Shown here: positions 3,348 to 5,894 of the stretch, in pieces
Layout of the letters: the number at the start of each line of letters is the position of its first letter
Numbering within the stretch: the first letter of the stretch is position 1
Origin: Methylobacterium sp.
GTDB taxonomy: Bacteria > Pseudomonadota > Alphaproteobacteria > Rhizobiales > Beijerinckiaceae
Length of the DNA: 5,894 nt
Reading direction: 5' to 3'
Assembly (NCBI GenBank): GCA_021154065.1
Contig: JAJKJG010000155.1
Location: 1 to 5,894 of the forward strand
The notes under the pieces: generated by a model
The model's input: the letters and a program-made list of their open reading frames with translations, nothing else
The model's database searches: none
Told to the model about the DNA's origin: nothing
Translations under genes and position numbers: made by a program

Positions 3348-5894
3348 ATGCCCGATCTCCTGCTCGAACTGTTCTCCGAGGAAATCCCCGCGCGCATGCA
3401 GCGCCGCGCCGCGGAGGATCTGCGGAAGCTCGTCACCGATGCGCTGGTCGAGCGCGGCTTCGTCTACGAGGCTGCCGTCGCCTATGCGACGCCGCGGCGG
3501 CTCGCGCTCCATGTCGTCGGCCTGCCGGCGAAGGGCAAGGACGTGCGCGAGGAGCGCAAGGGGCCCCGCGTCGGCGCGCCCGAGAAGGCGGTCGAAGGCT
3601 TCCTCAAGAGCGCCGGCCTCGCCTCGCTCGCCGAGGCGCGGATCGAGGAGGACCCGAAGAAGGGCGCGTTCTACGTCGCCGTGATCGAGCGCCCCGGCCG
3701 CCCGACGCCGGAGGCCTTGGCCGAGATCCTGCCCGGCATCGTGCGCGCCTTCCCGTGGCCGAAATCGATGCGCTGGGGCGCCGCCTCCGCGGAGCCGGGG
3801 TCGCTACGCTGGGTGCGCCCGCTGCACGCGATCGTCTGCACCTTCGGGCCGGAGACCGAGGCGCCAGACATCGTGCCCTTCGCGGTCGACGGCATCCGCT
3901 CGGGCGACCTGACGCAAGGGCACCGCTTCATGGCGCCGGCGCCGATCCAGGTGCGGCGCTTTGCCGATTACGCCGCGGCACTCGAGCGGGCGAAGGTCGT
4001 GCTCGACCAGGACCGGCGCAAGGATTTGATCCGCGCCGAGGCGCAGAACCTCGCCTTCGCGAGCGGCCTCGCGCTCGTCGAGGACGAGGCGCTTCTGGAG
4101 GAGGTCGCCGGGCTCGTCGAATGGCCGGTGGTGCTGATGGGCGCGTTCGACGCGGCGTTCCTGTCGATCCCGCCCGAGGTCATCCGCGCGACGATCCGGG
4201 CGAACCAGAAATGCTTCGTGCTGCGCTCCTCTTTCCCCTCCCCCTTGCGGGGAGGGGCAGGGGTGGGGGTCGCGGGGCCGGACGCCGAGTTGTCCGGTCA
4301 GGTCCGTGCGGCTGATGCGGCACGCACGCCGTCGACAGCGGGCTCCATGCCCCCGACCCCCACCCCTAACCCCTCCCCGCAAGGGGGAGGGGAAGGCGCG
4401 CTCTCCAACCGCTTCATCCTCGTCTCGAACCTCGAGGCGTCGGACGGCGGCGCGGCGATCGTCGCCGGCAATGAGCGCGTCGTGCGGGCAAGGCTCTCGG
4501 ACGCGAAGTTCTTCTTCGAGACCGACCGCAAGATCCGGCTCGAGGACCGTCTCGGGAAGCTGAAGAGCATCGTCTTCCACGAGAAGCTCGGCACGCAATA
4601 CGAGCGCGTCGAGCGCATCGCAGCGCTGGCGAGGGAGCTGGCGCCGATCGTCGGCGCCGATCCGGACAAGGCCTGGCGCGCGGCCCGGCTCGCCAAGGCC
4701 GACCTCGTCACCGAGATGGTCGGCGAGTTCCCCGAGCTGCAGGGACTGATGGGGCGGTATTACGCGCAGCTCCAGGGCGACGACGCGTCGGTCGCGCGCG
4801 CCATCGAGGAGCACTACAAGCCCGCCGGCCCCTCCGACCGCGTGCCGAGCGATCCGGTGTCGGTCGCGGTCGCGCTCGCCGACAAGATCGACACCCTCGT
4901 CGGCTTCTGGGCGATCGACGAGAAACCGACAGGGAGCAAGGACCCTTACGCGCTGCGAAGAGCGGCGCTGGGGGTGGTTAGGTTGGTGTTGGAGAACCGA
5001 ATCCTGCTCAAACTGGCAGGGCCTTTATTCCACGCGACCGCTATGAACCAGATGGCGGCCTACTACCGCTCACGGGGGGCCGAGGTTCGGGATATCGAGA
5101 TTGTGGCGGACATGCTTGAGAGCGATCAGCTCGAAGAGTTCGCCATTAAATTGGCCGGCTCGACCAAAGCTGTCCCTTTGGAGGATGCCCGAGAGTTCTT
5201 CGGTGATGAAAGCATCGTATCCGACCTCCTCTCCTTCTTCGCCGACCGCCTCAAGGTTCATCTCCGCGAGCAGGGCGCGCGGCACGATCTCATCGATGCG
5301 GTGTTCGCGCTCGGAACTCCCCCCTCCCCCCCGCGGGGAGGGGTAGGGGTGGGGGGCGCGGGGCAAGACGCGGGAGAATCCGCTGATGCGCCTGCGGCTG
5401 ATGCAGCGCGCCTCGCGTCGAGCACGCGTTCCATGCCGACGACCCCCACCCCGCTCGACCTGCGGTCGAGTCGGCCCTCCCCGCAAGGGGGAGGGGAGGG
5501 GCTCGACGACCTCCTGATGATCGTGCGCCGGGTCGAGGCGCTAGGGCGCTTCCTCGACACCGAGGACGGCCGCAACCTCCTCGCCGGCTATCGCCGCGCC
5601 GCCAACATCCTGCGCATCGAGGAGAGGAAGGACGCGAAGGCCTACGATACCGCGCCCGACGTCCACCTCCTGCGCCAGCCCGAGGAGCTGGCGCTGTGGG
5701 AAGCGCTCGTCGCCGAGGGCGAGGCCGCGCGCGAGGCCGTCGCGCGCGAGGACTTCGAGGACGCGATGCTGGCCCTCTCGCGGCTGCGCCCGCCTGTCGA
5801 CGCGGTCTTCGACAAGGTCACGGTCAACGCCGACGATCCCGCCCTGCGCGAGAACCGCCTCAAGCTCCGCAATGCGCTGCGCGCCGCGACGCGC
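3348..5894 (+). CDS. glyS: Glycyl-tRNA synthetase beta subunit with in-frame inserts (3' end cut by window)
   Basis: GlyS is the tRNA-binding beta subunit that pairs with GlyQ. The start [17 protein letters not shown] is the canonical N-terminus, although no good Shine-Dalgarno precedes the ATG. Other family landmarks are [11 protein letters not shown] (46-56), DLTQGHRF (187-194), [13 protein letters not shown] (281-293), NRFILVSN from 354, the HD-like domain with [14 protein letters not shown] (His411 and, further on, Asp452), [11 protein letters not shown] from 511, [15 protein letters not shown] before 645, and [17 protein letters not shown] from about 725 leading into the C-terminal anticodon-binding-like part. 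The frame stays open to the window edge with 849 codons; a usual GlyS is about 690-700 residues in total. The surplus is explained by two repeat-derived inserts (about 294-351 and 656-718) and a low-GC block (about 537-624). Because conserved sequence resumes in frame after each, the gene is probably functional rather than a pseudogene. Only the last few residues are expected to be missing. Confidence 0.96.
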   Translation, partial: MPDLLLELFSEEIPARMQRRAAEDLRKLVTDALVERGFVYEAAVAYATPRRLALHVVGLPAKGKDVREERKGPRVGAPEKAVEGFLKSAGLASLAEARIEEDPKKGAFYVAVIERPGRPTPEALAEILPGIVRAFPWPKSMRWGAASAEPGSLRWVRPLHAIVCTFGPETEAPDIVPFAVDGIRSGDLTQGHRFMAPAPIQVRRFADYAAALERAKVVLDQDRRKDLIRAEAQNLAFASGLALVEDEALLEEVAGLVEWPVVLMGAFDAAFLSIPPEVIRATIRANQKCFVLRSSFPSPLRGGAGVGVAGPDAELSGQVRAADAARTPSTAGSMPPTPTPNPSPQGGGEGALSNRFILVSNLEASDGGAAIVAGNERVVRARLSDAKFFFETDRKIRLEDRLGKLKSIVFHEKLGTQYERVERIAALARELAPIVGADPDKAWRAARLAKADLVTEMVGEFPELQGLMGRYYAQLQGDDASVARAIEEHYKPAGPSDRVPSDPVSVAVALADKIDTLVGFWAIDEKPTGSKDPYALRRAALGVVRLVLENRILLKLAGPLFHATAMNQMAAYYRSRGAEVRDIEIVADMLESDQLEEFAIKLAGSTKAVPLEDAREFFGDESIVSDLLSFFADRLKVHLREQGARHDLIDAVFALGTPPSPPRGGVGVGGAGQDAGESADAPAADAARLASSTRSMPTTPTPLDLRSSRPSPQGGGEGLDDLLMIVRRVEALGRFLDTEDGRNLLAGYRRAANILRIEERKDAKAYDTAPDVHLLRQPEELALWEALVAEGEAAREAVAREDFEDAMLALSRLRPPVDAVFDKVTVNADDPALRENRLKLRNALRAATR
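4233..4394 (+). repeat. In-frame palindromic element, copy 1, inside glyS
   Basis: Inverted arms lie at 4233-4272 and 4354-4394. They are perfect over the outer 25 bases, then have a 2/3-base difference, then are perfect again for 13 bases. Each arm is itself a hairpin, CCCCTCCCC/GGGGAGGGG with a 5-base loop (4235-4257 and 4370-4392). The element adds about 58 residues between the conserved FVLR and LSNRFILV of GlyS. The encoded peptide runs [37 protein letters not shown]. It is rich in Pro, Gly and Ala and probably disordered. There is no stop codon in the glyS frame, and one antisense frame is also open throughout. Confidence 0.92.
4956..5220 (+). other. Low-GC, atypical-codon block inside glyS
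   Basis: By hand count, 4981-5220 is about 56% G+C (134 of 240), against about 70-73% in glyS lines on either side (4861-4920 and 5521-5580). Codons rare elsewhere in the gene cluster here: CGA, AGA, AGG, TTG, TTA, CTT, GTT, ATT, AAA. The block starts inside conserved sequence ([14 protein letters not shown]) and continues into about 70 residues before [11 protein letters not shown]. The matching stretch of E. coli GlyS, from memory, is only some 24 residues, so part of it is extra. It may be a recombined or transferred patch, or a fast-evolving lineage-specific segment. Confidence 0.6.
5321..5496 (+). repeat. In-frame palindromic element, copy 2, inside glyS
   Basis: This is the same element as at 4233-4394, in the same orientation and codon phase. 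The left hairpin CCCCTCCCC/GGGGAGGGG is at 5321-5343 and the right hairpin CCCTCCCC/GGGGAGGG is at 5475-5495. From the left hairpin to the TCCATGCC site the two copies align without any gap. Copy 2 is 18 bases longer because of a small nested hairpin. It adds about 63 residues between DAVFALG and [10 protein letters not shown] of GlyS, with landmarks [42 protein letters not shown] stands at both edges (5309-5313 and 5501-5505), 192 bases apart. Confidence 0.92.
5454..5470. repeat. Nested hairpin within the right arm of element copy 2
   Basis: CTCGAC and GTCGAG pair around CTGCG, a perfect 6-bp stem. It sits inside a 22-base stretch (5453-5474) that replaces a 4-base TAAC of copy 1. The net gain is 18 bases, or 6 codons, and keeps the glyS frame, adding residues around LDLRSSR. 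It looks like a small palindrome placed inside a larger one. Confidence 0.7.

Noticed and set aside
3804..4814. Long 336-codon open frame on the minus strand across glyS
   Set aside because: It is antisense to conserved glyS sequence. Its Arg/Asp/Val-rich composition is what GC-rich DNA gives in that frame, and its length is helped by the stop-free palindromic element.
4233..5496. CRISPR array or tandem repeat
   Set aside because: There are only two copies about 1.1 kb apart, separated by conserved coding sequence, with no regular repeat-spacer pattern.
4227..5504. Inteins or splicing elements as an explanation of the glyS inserts
   Set aside because: The inserts are about 60 residues, lack the N-terminal Cys/Ser, the histidine block and the C-terminal Asn of inteins, and are palindromic DNA, which self-splicing proteins are not.
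3348..5894. glyS as a decayed pseudogene
   Set aside because: No stop or frameshift is found in 849 codons, and conserved motifs resume in phase after every insert. It also appears to be the glyS partner of an intact glyQ.

Overview
This window comes from a GC-rich (roughly 70% G+C) alphaproteobacterium, most probably of the order Hyphomicrobiales (Rhizobiales). That rests on the alphaproteobacterial style of the GlyQ and GlyS sequences, the short S49 peptidase near glyQ, and the GC-rich palindromic repeats typical of this order. The genus cannot be fixed from the sequence.

Layout. (1) At 86-979 (+) lies an S49-family serine peptidase without a membrane anchor. (2) It converges, with a 4-base gap, on a small exported protein at 984-1229 (-). 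(3) A second small minus-strand gene, 1421-1606, has a GTG start with a good Shine-Dalgarno and a terminator-like hairpin downstream. (4) A divergent intergenic region (1607-1804) leads into a plus-strand cluster: glyQ (1805-2731), an unrecognised 144-residue protein overlapping glyQ by ATGA (2728-3162), a large palindromic repeat (3170-3297), and glyS (3348 to the window end, its last residues missing). GlyQ and GlyS together form the tetrameric bacterial glycyl-tRNA synthetase. The protein between them is probably co-translated with glyQ.

The main discovery is in glyS. Its frame is unbroken and recognisable synthetase sequence resumes after every interruption, yet it already holds 849 codons, against roughly 690-700 for the whole usual protein. 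Two of the extra blocks (about residues 294-351 and 656-718) are copies of one palindromic DNA element, in the same orientation and the same codon phase. They encode related Pro/Gly/Ala-rich peptides with the shared landmarks PSP-RGG, AADAAR, SMP-TPTP and PSPQGGGEG. The copies are colinear without gaps over most of their length and differ by one nested 18-nt insertion that also preserves frame. This looks like a palindromic repeat that inserts in frame into an essential enzyme, comparable in principle to the Rickettsia palindromic elements but of a different sequence family. A third oddity is a block of glyS (about 4956-5220) with lower G+C and AT-richer codons, which carries extra residues compared with the E. 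coli protein.

The intergenic repeat before glyS belongs to a different family from the two intragenic copies, so the glyQ-glyS locus holds at least two palindrome families.
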